Of a DNA stretch of 64,000 nucleotides, positions 19,514-27,096 are shown one piece after another. How positions within the stretch are numbered: the stretch's first letter is position 1; every line of letters begins with the position of its first letter. The DNA comes from Rothia sp035916755 (GTDB taxonomy: Bacteria; Actinomycetota; Actinomycetes; Actinomycetales; Micrococcaceae), in assembly GCF_035916755.1 (NCBI RefSeq), contig NZ_JAYWIX010000008.1, positions 62,001 through 126,000 on the forward strand. The letters run 5' to 3'. The notes below the pieces were generated by a model. The model was not told the origin of the DNA. It made no database searches and saw only the letters and a program-made list of their open reading frames with translations. Position numbers and translations under genes: made by a program.

Positions 19514-20037
19514 AACTGCGAAGTCGGGCCCTTGCCCTCTTAGCGGGTGTAGGCGTTGCAAGCGGGGCGGTCCTCAACCTCCTGAGCGTTCAGTCAGGCG
19601 GCCCCGAACTGTCTCTGCCCGCCCTCACCCTGGTTGCTGCCCTCATCCTGGCAGGTCTGGCCCTCTATTTTGCCCGGCAGGTTCACCGCTATAGCCGGGT
19701 CGAGACCCGTAAGAACGCCGGTTCCATGAACCCTCTCATGGCCGCCCGGGTTGCTGTCTTCGCCCAGGCCCTAGCCCTCACCGGCGTCCTGGTCGGCGGC
19801 TGGCAGGTCGCGATTGTGGTTTACCAGGTGGGGCTGGCGTCCGCCCGTGCCACCGCCCAACCCCTCATCGAGAGCCTGCTTGCCCTCGCTGGCGGCCTGG
19901 TGATGCTGGTTACCGGTATCGTCGCCGAGAACTGGTGCAAGGTGCCTCCGGGAGATAATGATGCCGGTGGTGGGGTTGGTGAGGTCAGCCCACAGACCGG
20001 CCCCCTGGCCCGTAATAAGCTGGATGCTTCGCCCTAA
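19510..20037 (+). CDS. DUF3180 membrane protein
   Basis: 175 aa with four hydrophobic segments (about residues 6-28, 36-56, 78-102 and 115-140). Its position directly after folK, with a GTGA overlap, is typical of the actinobacterial DUF3180 family. Function unknown; location in the inner membrane is inferred from the segments. Confidence 0.75.
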   Translation: MKLRSRALALLAGVGVASGAVLNLLSVQSGGPELSLPALTLVAALILAGLALYFARQVHRYSRVETRKNAGSMNPLMAARVAVFAQALALTGVLVGGWQVAIVVYQVGLASARATAQPLIESLLALAGGLVMLVTGIVAENWCKVPPGDNDAGGGVGEVSPQTGPLARNKLDASP

Positions 20038-20115
20038 GGTAACGTTCGGTGTAGCTTTCTCACCTCCGTGACATAATGGTGTAGACCACATTTGAAGCGT
20101 ATAGAGGGTTTTTAT

Positions 20116-20198
20116 AAGGTATGCCAGGCTCACGCTCGCTGCCGACCCTCCCGCTGGCTCTATCGAGCCAGCAGCTTCGCTGTGAGCCTGCCTACCTT
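20116..20198. repeat. 83-bp imperfect palindrome
   Basis: Outer arms AAGGTA / TACCTT (20116-20121 / 20193-20198) and CAGGCTCAC / GTGAGCCTG (20125-20133 / 20182-20190). The inner hairpin is GCTGGCTC-TATC-GAGCCAGC (20153-20172). There is no T-run, so a simple terminator is unlikely. It lies 35 bp before the PH-domain pair. Confidence 0.8.
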
Positions 20199-20232
20199 TA
20201 TGAATAAGCCTTATACGTAACGAGAGAGCACC

Positions 20233-20790
20233 ATGAACGAGCCGCAATTTACACCTACCCTGCCCCCGCTCGACCTGGATGGCCTGGGCAGGCAGACTAT
20301 AGATTTGCCCGAGGTCAGCTGGAAGCGGGTTTCGCCCAAGTACGTTCGGGTTAAGCTCATTACCTCTCTCATCTGGTCTCTCATTCTGCTGGGCCTGGCG
20401 TCCTTGCCGCTTATCATGACGCTTGTGGTGGAGAGCTGGAACTGGGCGCCCTGGGCCTACTGGGGCCTACCTGCCCTGGTGCTCATCTGGCGGCTGTGGG
20501 CACTGATACTGGTCAAGCGCCGGGTGCAGGCTATCGGCTACAGTGAACGCGCTGACCACCTGCTTAAGCGCTCCGGCCTGCTCTTCCGTTCAGTCACCGC
20601 CGTACCCTACGGGCGTATCCAGTACGTCGATGTGTCTTCTGGTCCGCTCGAAAATGCGCTCTCACTGGCCAGCGTCGAGGTAAAAACCGCGGCCAACAGC
20701 ATCACCATTCCGGGCCTGGCCAAGAGCGAGGCTGATCAGCTGCGCGAGGTTCTCACCGACCTGTCGGACGCCAGAATGGCAGGCCTCTAA
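20233..20790 (+). CDS. PH domain-containing membrane protein (YdbS-like)
   Basis: 185 aa. Two hydrophobic segments near residues 42-62 and 70-92 are followed by a bacterial PH (bPH2) domain with the typical GLLFRSVTAVPYGRIQYVDVSSGPLEN around residues 115-140. It ends immediately before the start of the larger PH-domain protein, giving the YdbS-YdbT pair seen in many Gram-positives. The pair is implicated in envelope processes in other bacteria, but no precise function is known. Confidence 0.8.
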   Translation: MNEPQFTPTLPPLDLDGLGRQTIDLPEVSWKRVSPKYVRVKLITSLIWSLILLGLASLPLIMTLVVESWNWAPWAYWGLPALVLIWRLWALILVKRRVQAIGYSERADHLLKRSGLLFRSVTAVPYGRIQYVDVSSGPLENALSLASVEVKTAANSITIPGLAKSEADQLREVLTDLSDARMAGL

Positions 20791-22416
20791 ATGAGCGAAC
20801 AGGTACCCACCTCAGAATCTCTGTCGGTTTCCACCGACATCACCGCCCGTGAAGAAGCTACCCTCACCTGGCGGCGTGCCCACCCGCTCTCACCCCTGGT
20901 GCGGGCCTGGCTGATTATCGTCGTGTTCGTCTACACCATCGCTAACAACCTGGTCGACGACCTCTTCACCGGCGAAGAGCCCCTTGACCTGCGCAAACTT
21001 GGGCAGAGCGGCCCACCAGATACCGTCTTTCTCTCCTGGACGAGCATCTTCGGGGGTTTCTGGTTCCTGGGCGTGTTGGGGGTCTTCTTCCTGCTTCTGT
21101 TGCTGCCTTTTCTCTCAACCTGGTTCTTTTACCGCTTTGCTGTGGATGCCCGCAACGTCTATATCAAGAGCGGCATGCTCTTCAAAACTGAGCGCAAGGC
21201 TCGGCTGGATCGCGTGCAGTCCATCGATGTGAACCGTCCGCTTATGGCCCGGCTGCTGGGTTTGGCAGAGCTCAAGTTCGACGTAGCAGACGGTGATTCT
21301 TCTGCCCTGCGGGTGCAGTTCCTCAAGTACGCCGACGCCCGCTCCCTGCGCGAGCAGCTACTCGCTCAGGTGCGCACCCTCAAAGCCGATGCGGCAGAGT
21401 CCCCGGCGCCGGCGTCCGCTCCTGCCGACCAGCCCGCCCACCACGACATGGCAGACCGCCTGGGCGCCCACCTCACCGAGAACTTTCTGGGGGTTAAGGA
21501 CGCCGGTGAGCAGCTTATCGTCAAAGTGCCGGTTGCGCGGTTGCTGGGGTCGATGGTGCTGAGCCTGGGCTGGGTCGTGGGCCTGCTGTTCCTCTTGGGC
21601 ATGGGTGGGCTGATGTTTTGGGCAGGGATGTCCCTGGGGGCTATTTTCGCTTCGAACGTGGCGGTTATCCTGGCTATCGTTTCGAGCACCTGGAAGCGCT
21701 TTAACACCGGTTTCAATTTTTCGCTGTCCACCAGCCCGGACAGCCTGAAAACCCGTTTCGGTTTTACCGACACCACCACCCAGACCCTGCCCGAGGGGCG
21801 TATCCAGCGCATTTCGGTGGAGCAACCCCTGCTGTGGCGCATGGTTGGCTGGTACCGAATCAAGGTCACCCTGCTGGGTAAGGGCAGCGACCAGGGTGAA
21901 TTCGCCGGTGAGCTGTTGCCGGTGGGTACGCTCGACGACGTGATGCGGGTGCTGCCCCTGGTGCTCCCTGCCCAGCAGGACGGCGGCGTGTCACCTGACC
22001 AGCTTTTAGCCGGCCTGGCAGGAAGCGGCACCGATCAGGGCTTTACGGTCTCCTCGGCGTCCGCCCGCTGGTTTGACCCGTTCACTTACCGCCGCAACGG
22101 TTTTGCGGTGACCCCTCTGCTTCTCTTGGTCCGCTCGGGTCGCTGGGTGCGCCGTCTAACCTTTGTGCCGCACCGTAAGGTGCAGAGTTTTGAGCTGGCC
22201 CAGGGGCCCCTGCAGAAGAAGGCAGGGCTGGCCCATCTGTCCTTGCGGGTTGCAGGGGGAACCCTGGCTACCTCCGTGCATAATGCGGACGCTGAGGTCG
22301 CCCGTGCCCTGACCGTCCGCCTGGCTCAGATGGGGATAGCATCTGCTTTACCCTATTCTTTTTCTCTTCACCCTGAGACAAACTCTAGGGTAAAGAGAGA
22401 AGGGGTAGGGTCTTAG
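20791..22416 (+). CDS. PH domain-containing membrane protein (YdbT-like)
   Basis: 541 aa with two pairs of membrane segments (about residues 37-55, 88-112, 250-272 and 278-298) and three bPH2-type regions. The cores are recognisable as GMLFKTERKARLDRVQSIDV (~residue 129), LPEGRIQRISVEQPLLWRM (~331) and RLTFVPHRKVQSFELAQGPL (~453). It begins one base after its partner ends. Partner of 20233-20790; role unknown beyond membrane location. It carries three of the recurrent GCGTCCGC motifs, in the linker regions. Confidence 0.8.
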   Translation: MSEQVPTSESLSVSTDITAREEATLTWRRAHPLSPLVRAWLIIVVFVYTIANNLVDDLFTGEEPLDLRKLGQSGPPDTVFLSWTSIFGGFWFLGVLGVFFLLLLLPFLSTWFFYRFAVDARNVYIKSGMLFKTERKARLDRVQSIDVNRPLMARLLGLAELKFDVADGDSSALRVQFLKYADARSLREQLLAQVRTLKADAAESPAPASAPADQPAHHDMADRLGAHLTENFLGVKDAGEQLIVKVPVARLLGSMVLSLGWVVGLLFLLGMGGLMFWAGMSLGAIFASNVAVILAIVSSTWKRFNTGFNFSLSTSPDSLKTRFGFTDTTTQTLPEGRIQRISVEQPLLWRMVGWYRIKVTLLGKGSDQGEFAGELLPVGTLDDVMRVLPLVLPAQQDGGVSPDQLLAGLAGSGTDQGFTVSSASARWFDPFTYRRNGFAVTPLLLLVRSGRWVRRLTFVPHRKVQSFELAQGPLQKKAGLAHLSLRVAGGTLATSVHNADAEVARALTVRLAQMGIASALPYSFSLHPETNSRVKREGVGS

Positions 22417-22477
22417 GGAGTGAGCAGCACGGTGCCCCGGTAAACTAAGCAGGCAGGACGCAGACAGAAAGGGCCCC

Positions 22478-23380
22478 ATGCAGAGCACTAACCACCTTAA
22501 GCCCGCCCGCCTGGGTATCGGCGTGATTTCAGCAGGGAAGGTAGGGGCCGTGCTCGGCGCAGCCCTCCGTGCCGCCGGGCACCTAATCACCGGCGTCCAT
22601 GCCGTCTCAGAAGCCTCCCGCACCCGAGCTGAAGCCCTGCTCCCCGGCGTCCCCGTCTCCACCATTCCCGAGATTATTACCACCAGCGAAGTAGTGCTCC
22701 TTGCCGTACCAGACGACGCCCTACCCGACCTGGTCAAAGGCATCGCCGAAACCGACGGCTGGCGACCCGGGCAAATCCTCATCCATACCTCAGGACGCCA
22801 CGGCGTCGGCGTTCTAGCCCCGGCTACCGCCCAGGGCGCCATCGGCCTAGCCATTCACCCGGCCATGACCTTCACCGGCCTCTCCCTCGACCTGCCCCGC
22901 CTCGCCAACACCAGCTTCGGCATCACCGGCCCAGCCCCCTTCACCCCCATCGCCCAGGCCCTGGTCGTCGAAATGGGCGGGGAACCCGTCCTCATCGCCG
23001 AAGGCGACCGCCCCCTCTACCACGCAGCCCTCGCCCACGGTTCCAACCACCTGGTCACCATCACCGGCCAGGCCCTCCAAATTCTGGCCTCCATCGGAAT
23101 CGAGAACCCGGCTCGCTACATCGAACCCCTGCTGAGAGCCTCCCTCGACAACGCCCTCGCCAACGGCGATAGCGCCCTCACCGGCCCCGTCGCCCGTGGG
23201 GACGCCCACACGGTAGCCGCCCACGCCCAAACCCTGGCCAGCTACGCCCTCGAAGAAAACGCAGACGACATCAAGGCCGCCTACCTGGCCCTCGCTCGCG
23301 CCACCGCCGAACGCGCCCACAGCCGCGGAGCCCTCACCGATGAGAGCTACCATGCTGTGCTTCAAGCGCTCGCCGGGTAA
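22478..23380 (+). CDS. Rossmann-like / DUF2520 protein
   Basis: 300 aa. N-terminal Rossmann-like NAD(P)-binding fold (IGVISAGKVGAVLGAALRAAGH, residues ~13-34, a GxGxxG-like loop with one glycine replaced), then a DUF2520 domain with HPAMTF and HGSNHLVTITG. These proteins resemble ketopantoate and pyrroline-5-carboxylate reductases. It sits directly before panC (39 bp), and DUF2520-panC pairing is common in actinobacteria, so a link to pantothenate synthesis is likely but unproven. Confidence 0.85.
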   Translation: MQSTNHLKPARLGIGVISAGKVGAVLGAALRAAGHLITGVHAVSEASRTRAEALLPGVPVSTIPEIITTSEVVLLAVPDDALPDLVKGIAETDGWRPGQILIHTSGRHGVGVLAPATAQGAIGLAIHPAMTFTGLSLDLPRLANTSFGITGPAPFTPIAQALVVEMGGEPVLIAEGDRPLYHAALAHGSNHLVTITGQALQILASIGIENPARYIEPLLRASLDNALANGDSALTGPVARGDAHTVAAHAQTLASYALEENADDIKAAYLALARATAERAHSRGALTDESYHAVLQALAG

Positions 23381-23419
23381 ACTGGGAGGGCGCAAAACAC
23401 GAAAGGACCCCTCACCACC

Positions 23420-24337
23420 GTGACGAGTCAAGCCTCTATCGCACACACCATCACCGATCTTGGCAACGAAATGCTCCTGGCCCTCACCACCGCCAGCCGC
23501 CGCCGAGACACCGGTGAAACCCCCGCCGCAGAGAAACCCCTCACCGTAGGCTATGTAGCCACCATGGGCGCCCTGCACGACGGGCACGCTACCCTGATTC
23601 GCCGTGCCCGCGAACAGAACGATGTTGTGGTGCTCTCTATCTTCGTGAACCCCCTCCAATTCGGGCCCAACGAAGACTACGACCGCTACCCCCGCACTCT
23701 TGAAGCGGACGCCGCCCTGGCGACCGAAGCGGGCGTCGACGTCATCTTCGCCCCCACCGTTGAAGAAATGTACCCCGGTGGCGACCCCAAAATCACCGTT
23801 GTTTCAGGCAAGCTGGGCACCCTCTTTGAGGGCAAGACCCGCCCCGGCCACTTCGACGGCGTGCTGACCGTGGTCAATAAGTTCTTCAATATTCTGAAGC
23901 CCTTGGTAGGGGAGGGAACCCTCAACGCTTACTTCGGGCAGAAGGACGCCCAGCAGCTGGCCCTCATTCAGCGCATGGTCAAGGACTTCAACCACGAGGT
24001 AACCATCAAGCCTGTGCCCGTGGTACGTGCGGACGACGGCCTTGCCCTCTCATCGCGCAACCAGTACCTGAGCGCTGAAGAACGCGAAGCGGCCCTGGTG
24101 CTTTCCCGCACCCTGGCAACCCTGCGCGAAAAGTACATCACCAGTAGCTTCACCGCTGAGGATATCGCCCAGGCCCGCGCCACGATCGATAGCACCGACG
24201 GCGTGCGCCTGGACTACCTAGAAGTGGTCGATACCGACACCTTTGAGGCCCCCCAGAATGAACAAGCACGTGTGCTAGCGCTCGTGGCAGCCTACGTTGG
24301 CTCCACTCGCCTCATCGATAACATGGAAATTAACTAA
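23420..24337 (+). CDS. panC: Pantoate-beta-alanine ligase
   Basis: 305 aa. Makes pantothenate from pantoate, beta-alanine and ATP. Family motifs are clear: TMGALHDGHATLI (the HxGH-like ATP site) near residue 46, FVNPLQFGPNEDYDRYPR near 75, FGQKDAQQ near 172, and ADDGLALSSRNQYLS near 204. GTG start. Upstream neighbour is the DUF2520 protein; downstream is lysS, starting 34 bp later. Confidence 0.95.
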   Translation: MTSQASIAHTITDLGNEMLLALTTASRRRDTGETPAAEKPLTVGYVATMGALHDGHATLIRRAREQNDVVVLSIFVNPLQFGPNEDYDRYPRTLEADAALATEAGVDVIFAPTVEEMYPGGDPKITVVSGKLGTLFEGKTRPGHFDGVLTVVNKFFNILKPLVGEGTLNAYFGQKDAQQLALIQRMVKDFNHEVTIKPVPVVRADDGLALSSRNQYLSAEEREAALVLSRTLATLREKYITSSFTAEDIAQARATIDSTDGVRLDYLEVVDTDTFEAPQNEQARVLALVAAYVGSTRLIDNMEIN

Positions 24338-24371
24338 GACCTCTACACCCAACCTAAGAACAGGTACATCA

Positions 24372-25892
24372 TTGACTGAACAGGGCAACACCCCCGCAGA
24401 AACCACCGGCTTCGACCACGGCGTCTCAGAGCAGATGCAGATCCGCCTCGAAAAGCGCGCCAAGCTGCTTGAATCCGGGCGCGAAGCCTACCCCGTGGGC
24501 GTCCCCGTCACCCACACCATCACCGAAATTCGCGAAAAGTACGACGGTACGCTCGAAGCTGACCAGACCACCGGTGATATCGTGGGTGTCGCCGGACGCG
24601 TGGTTTTCGTCCGCAACACCGGCAAGCTCTGCTTCGCCTCCCTGCAGCAGGGCAACGGCACCCGCATCCAGGCCATGATTTCCCTGGCCAGCGTAGGCGA
24701 AGAATCCCTGGCAGACTGGAAGGCACTAGTTGACCTGGGCGACCACATCTTCGTCAAGGGCGAGGTTATTTCTTCCCGCCGCGGCGAGCTCTCCATCATG
24801 GCCGAAGAATGGCAGATGGCATCCAAGGCCCTGCGCCCCATGCCCAACCTGCACTCTGACCTTAACGAAGAGACCCGCGTGCGTCAGCGCTACCTCGATT
24901 TGATGGTGCGCGATGAAGCCCGCGACCTGGTGATCAAGCGCGCCAAGATTACCCAGACCGTGCGTAACGTCTTGAACGACCACGGCTATATTGAGCTGGA
25001 GACCCCCATCCTGCAGCTCATCCACGGTGGCGCAGCAGCCCGCCCCTTCGAAACCCACCTGAACGCTTTCGACCAGCCCATGACCCTGCGCATCGCTACC
25101 GAGCTCTTCCTCAAGCGTGCCGAGGTAGGCGGTCTGGAGCGCGTCTACGAAATCGGCCGCGTCTTCCGCAACGAGGGCGTGGACTCCACCCACAGCCCCG
25201 AATTCACTACCCTAGAATGCTACGAAGCCTATGCTGACCAGTTCGTTATGGCCAAGCGTATGCAGGAAATTATCATGGCCTGCGCTGACGCCGTAGGCGT
25301 ACACCAGATTGAAACCGAAGCAGGTACCATCGACCTCACCGGCGAGTGGAAGTGGCTGGGTGTCTACCCCGGTCTCTCTGAAGCTGTAGGCGTTGAGGTC
25401 ACCCCCGCCACCACCGCAGAAGAGCTGCGCGCTATCGCTGAGAAGCACGAGGTTCCCGTTGACCCCAAGTGGGACGCCGAGAAGCTAGTCGTTGAGCTCT
25501 TTGGCGAAATCGTGGAGCCCACCCTGATTAACCCCACCTTCGTCTACGACTACCCGCCCTCAGCCCAGCCGCTGGCCCGACAGCACCGCTCCGAGGCCAA
25601 CCTCATCGAGGCCTGGGACCTCATCATCGGCGGTATGGAGCGAGGTACTGCCTTCTCTGAGCTCATTGACCCCGTGATTCAGCGTGAGCGCCTCACTGAG
25701 CAGTCCAAGCTGGCTGCCGGTGGCGATGATGAAGCCATGCAGCTCGACGACGACTTCCTGCGAGCCCTTGAATACGGTGCGCCTCCCATGGGCGGCCTGG
25801 GCCTGGGTATTGACCGCCTGATTATGCTCTTCACCGGCGTAGGTATCCGCGAAACCATCCTCTTCCCGCTCATGAAGCCCGAAGCCGAGTAA
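24372..25892 (+). CDS. lysS: Lysyl-tRNA synthetase, class II
   Basis: 506 aa from a TTG at 24372. The open frame extends to an ATG at 24297 inside panC, but the TTG leaves a normal-length enzyme beginning LTEQGNTPAE, with a weak ACAGGT site before it. Contains the OB-fold tRNA-binding domain (GRVVFVRNTGKLCFASLQ), motif 2 (YEIGRVFRNEGVDSTHSPEFT) and motif 3 (GLGLGIDRLIMLFTG). Charges tRNA-Lys. A strong terminator follows. Confidence 0.95.
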   Translation: MTEQGNTPAETTGFDHGVSEQMQIRLEKRAKLLESGREAYPVGVPVTHTITEIREKYDGTLEADQTTGDIVGVAGRVVFVRNTGKLCFASLQQGNGTRIQAMISLASVGEESLADWKALVDLGDHIFVKGEVISSRRGELSIMAEEWQMASKALRPMPNLHSDLNEETRVRQRYLDLMVRDEARDLVIKRAKITQTVRNVLNDHGYIELETPILQLIHGGAAARPFETHLNAFDQPMTLRIATELFLKRAEVGGLERVYEIGRVFRNEGVDSTHSPEFTTLECYEAYADQFVMAKRMQEIIMACADAVGVHQIETEAGTIDLTGEWKWLGVYPGLSEAVGVEVTPATTAEELRAIAEKHEVPVDPKWDAEKLVVELFGEIVEPTLINPTFVYDYPPSAQPLARQHRSEANLIEAWDLIIGGMERGTAFSELIDPVIQRERLTEQSKLAAGGDDEAMQLDDDFLRALEYGAPPMGGLGLGIDRLIMLFTGVGIRETILFPLMKPEAE

Positions 25893-25912
25893 AGCGTCCT
25901 TACGCCCCTCTA

Positions 25913-25945
25913 GCCCGCCCGGCAGTCTGCCGGGCGGGCTTTTGT
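25913..25945 (+). terminator. Intrinsic terminator after lysS
   Basis: Perfect 12-bp GC-rich stem (25913-25924 / 25928-25939), three-base loop, followed by TTTTGTTT. Confidence 0.92.
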
Positions 25946-26016
25946 TTGCCAGCCTCTCTACACCGCCGCCTAGGGTAGATTGGAGGGAGCATAAACCCGA
26001 GGAAGGTAGAGAAGAG

Positions 26017-26214
26017 ATGGAATTCCTGATTGGCCTGGTTCCCTCAATTGGCGCGGGCCTGGTGCTTTATTTTATTTTGCGCTGGATGAACCGCGCTGAC
26101 CGCACTGAGCGTGCCGCCCGCCGGGATATCGAAAAGGACGCTGAAGCCTGGTACCGCTCTGTAAAAAACGCGGACGGAACACGGGATCCTTTTGGAACAT
26201 CAGAAACTAAATAA
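26017..26214 (+). CDS. Small single-pass membrane protein
   Basis: 65 aa from the ATG at 26017, which has GGAAGG 10 bases and GAGAAGAG closer upstream; a longer frame to 25942 runs into the lysS terminator and is not used. One membrane segment at residues ~3-23, then a basic and acidic tail (RADRTERAARRDIEKDAEAW). Small proteins of this type often lie near lysS/lsr2 in Micrococcales. Function unknown. Confidence 0.65.
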   Translation: MEFLIGLVPSIGAGLVLYFILRWMNRADRTERAARRDIEKDAEAWYRSVKNADGTRDPFGTSETK

Positions 26215-26418
26215 AAGTCTTTTTGTTCTCTGAAGCGTGACTTTATTTCCTTTTTGAGAAAAGAATATGTACTATTTATTTTAGTCATCAAGGGTGACTA
26301 ACTCGATTGCGTGCCCCACAGAAAAGGGTAGAGGTGGAATACCCTCTTGTATGTGTTTCCCTACCCAAAACGCGATTGAGTTCATATTCCCTCAACAGAT
26401 TCATCCAAGGAGAAAATA

Positions 26419-26772
26419 ATGGCTCAGAAGGTCAAGATTATTCTTGAAGACGACCTCGACGGCGGCCCCGCAGAAGAGACCGTACGCTTCGGTCTCGACG
26501 GTGGCCAGTTCGAAATTGATCTTTCGAGCGCCAACGCTGCCCGTCTGCGCGACGCTATCCGTCCTTTTGCTGCTAAGGCCCGCCGCGTGCAGGGCGCCCA
26601 GCGCACCCCCGGCCGCCCCGCAGGTTCACGCACCACTACTAAGCGCAACCCTGAAATCGCCGAAATTCGTAAGTGGGCTCAGGAAAATGGCTACGAGGTT
26701 TCAAGCCGCGGTCGTATCCACCAGAACATTCAGGACGCCTACTACAAGGCTATGGGCAAAGAAAGCAAGTAA
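26419..26772 (+). CDS. lsr2: Lsr2-type nucleoid-associated silencer
   Basis: 117 aa. N-terminal dimerisation domain (MAQKVKIILEDDLDGG) and C-terminal DNA-binding domain ending in VSSRGRIHQNIQDAY, whose RGR core inserts in the minor groove of AT-rich DNA. Lsr2 is the actinobacterial H-NS equivalent and silences horizontally acquired AT-rich genes, which is relevant to the AT-richer element at the right end. AAGGAG lies 7 bases before the ATG. Single-gene unit between two terminators. Confidence 0.95.
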   Translation: MAQKVKIILEDDLDGGPAEETVRFGLDGGQFEIDLSSANAARLRDAIRPFAAKARRVQGAQRTPGRPAGSRTTTKRNPEIAEIRKWAQENGYEVSSRGRIHQNIQDAYYKAMGKESK

Positions 26773-26793
26773 ATAATCTTCTTCTTGTCTCTC

Positions 26794-26832
26794 TGAGGCG
26801 GAACCCGGTCAGCGGGTTCCGCCTCATTATTT
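26794..26832 (+). terminator. Intrinsic terminator after lsr2
   Basis: 13-bp perfect stem (26794-26806 / 26814-26826) with a seven-base loop, followed by TTATTTAT. Confidence 0.9.
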
Positions 26833-27096
26833 ATAAGCGGCCTATAAAGCACAGACATGGAAAATACTGGATAAACTCCAGGCGCATCTGACCGAGTAAA
26901 TATAGAGGGGCATCTACACAAAAAGGTGGACAACCTTGAAGTTGCGCAGCTGACTCAATGCCAGCCCTCTTGGCGGCATGAGACGCGGGACCTTTCCCTC
27001 CCTGCGAACACCATTCATTCCGTGGCGAACAGGGCCCCGCGGGCGCAGAAACGCGCGTAATCTTTTGGGTAATAGTAAGTTTCCAAGGAGTGTTCA

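Noticed and set aside
22847..23659. 270-aa open frame antisense to the DUF2520 and panC genes
   Set aside because: Glycine-rich shadow with no domain; both sense genes are certain.
26830..27096. ClgR or CtsR operator upstream of clpC
   Set aside because: Two GCGAAC words are present but no convincing palindrome matching known sites.
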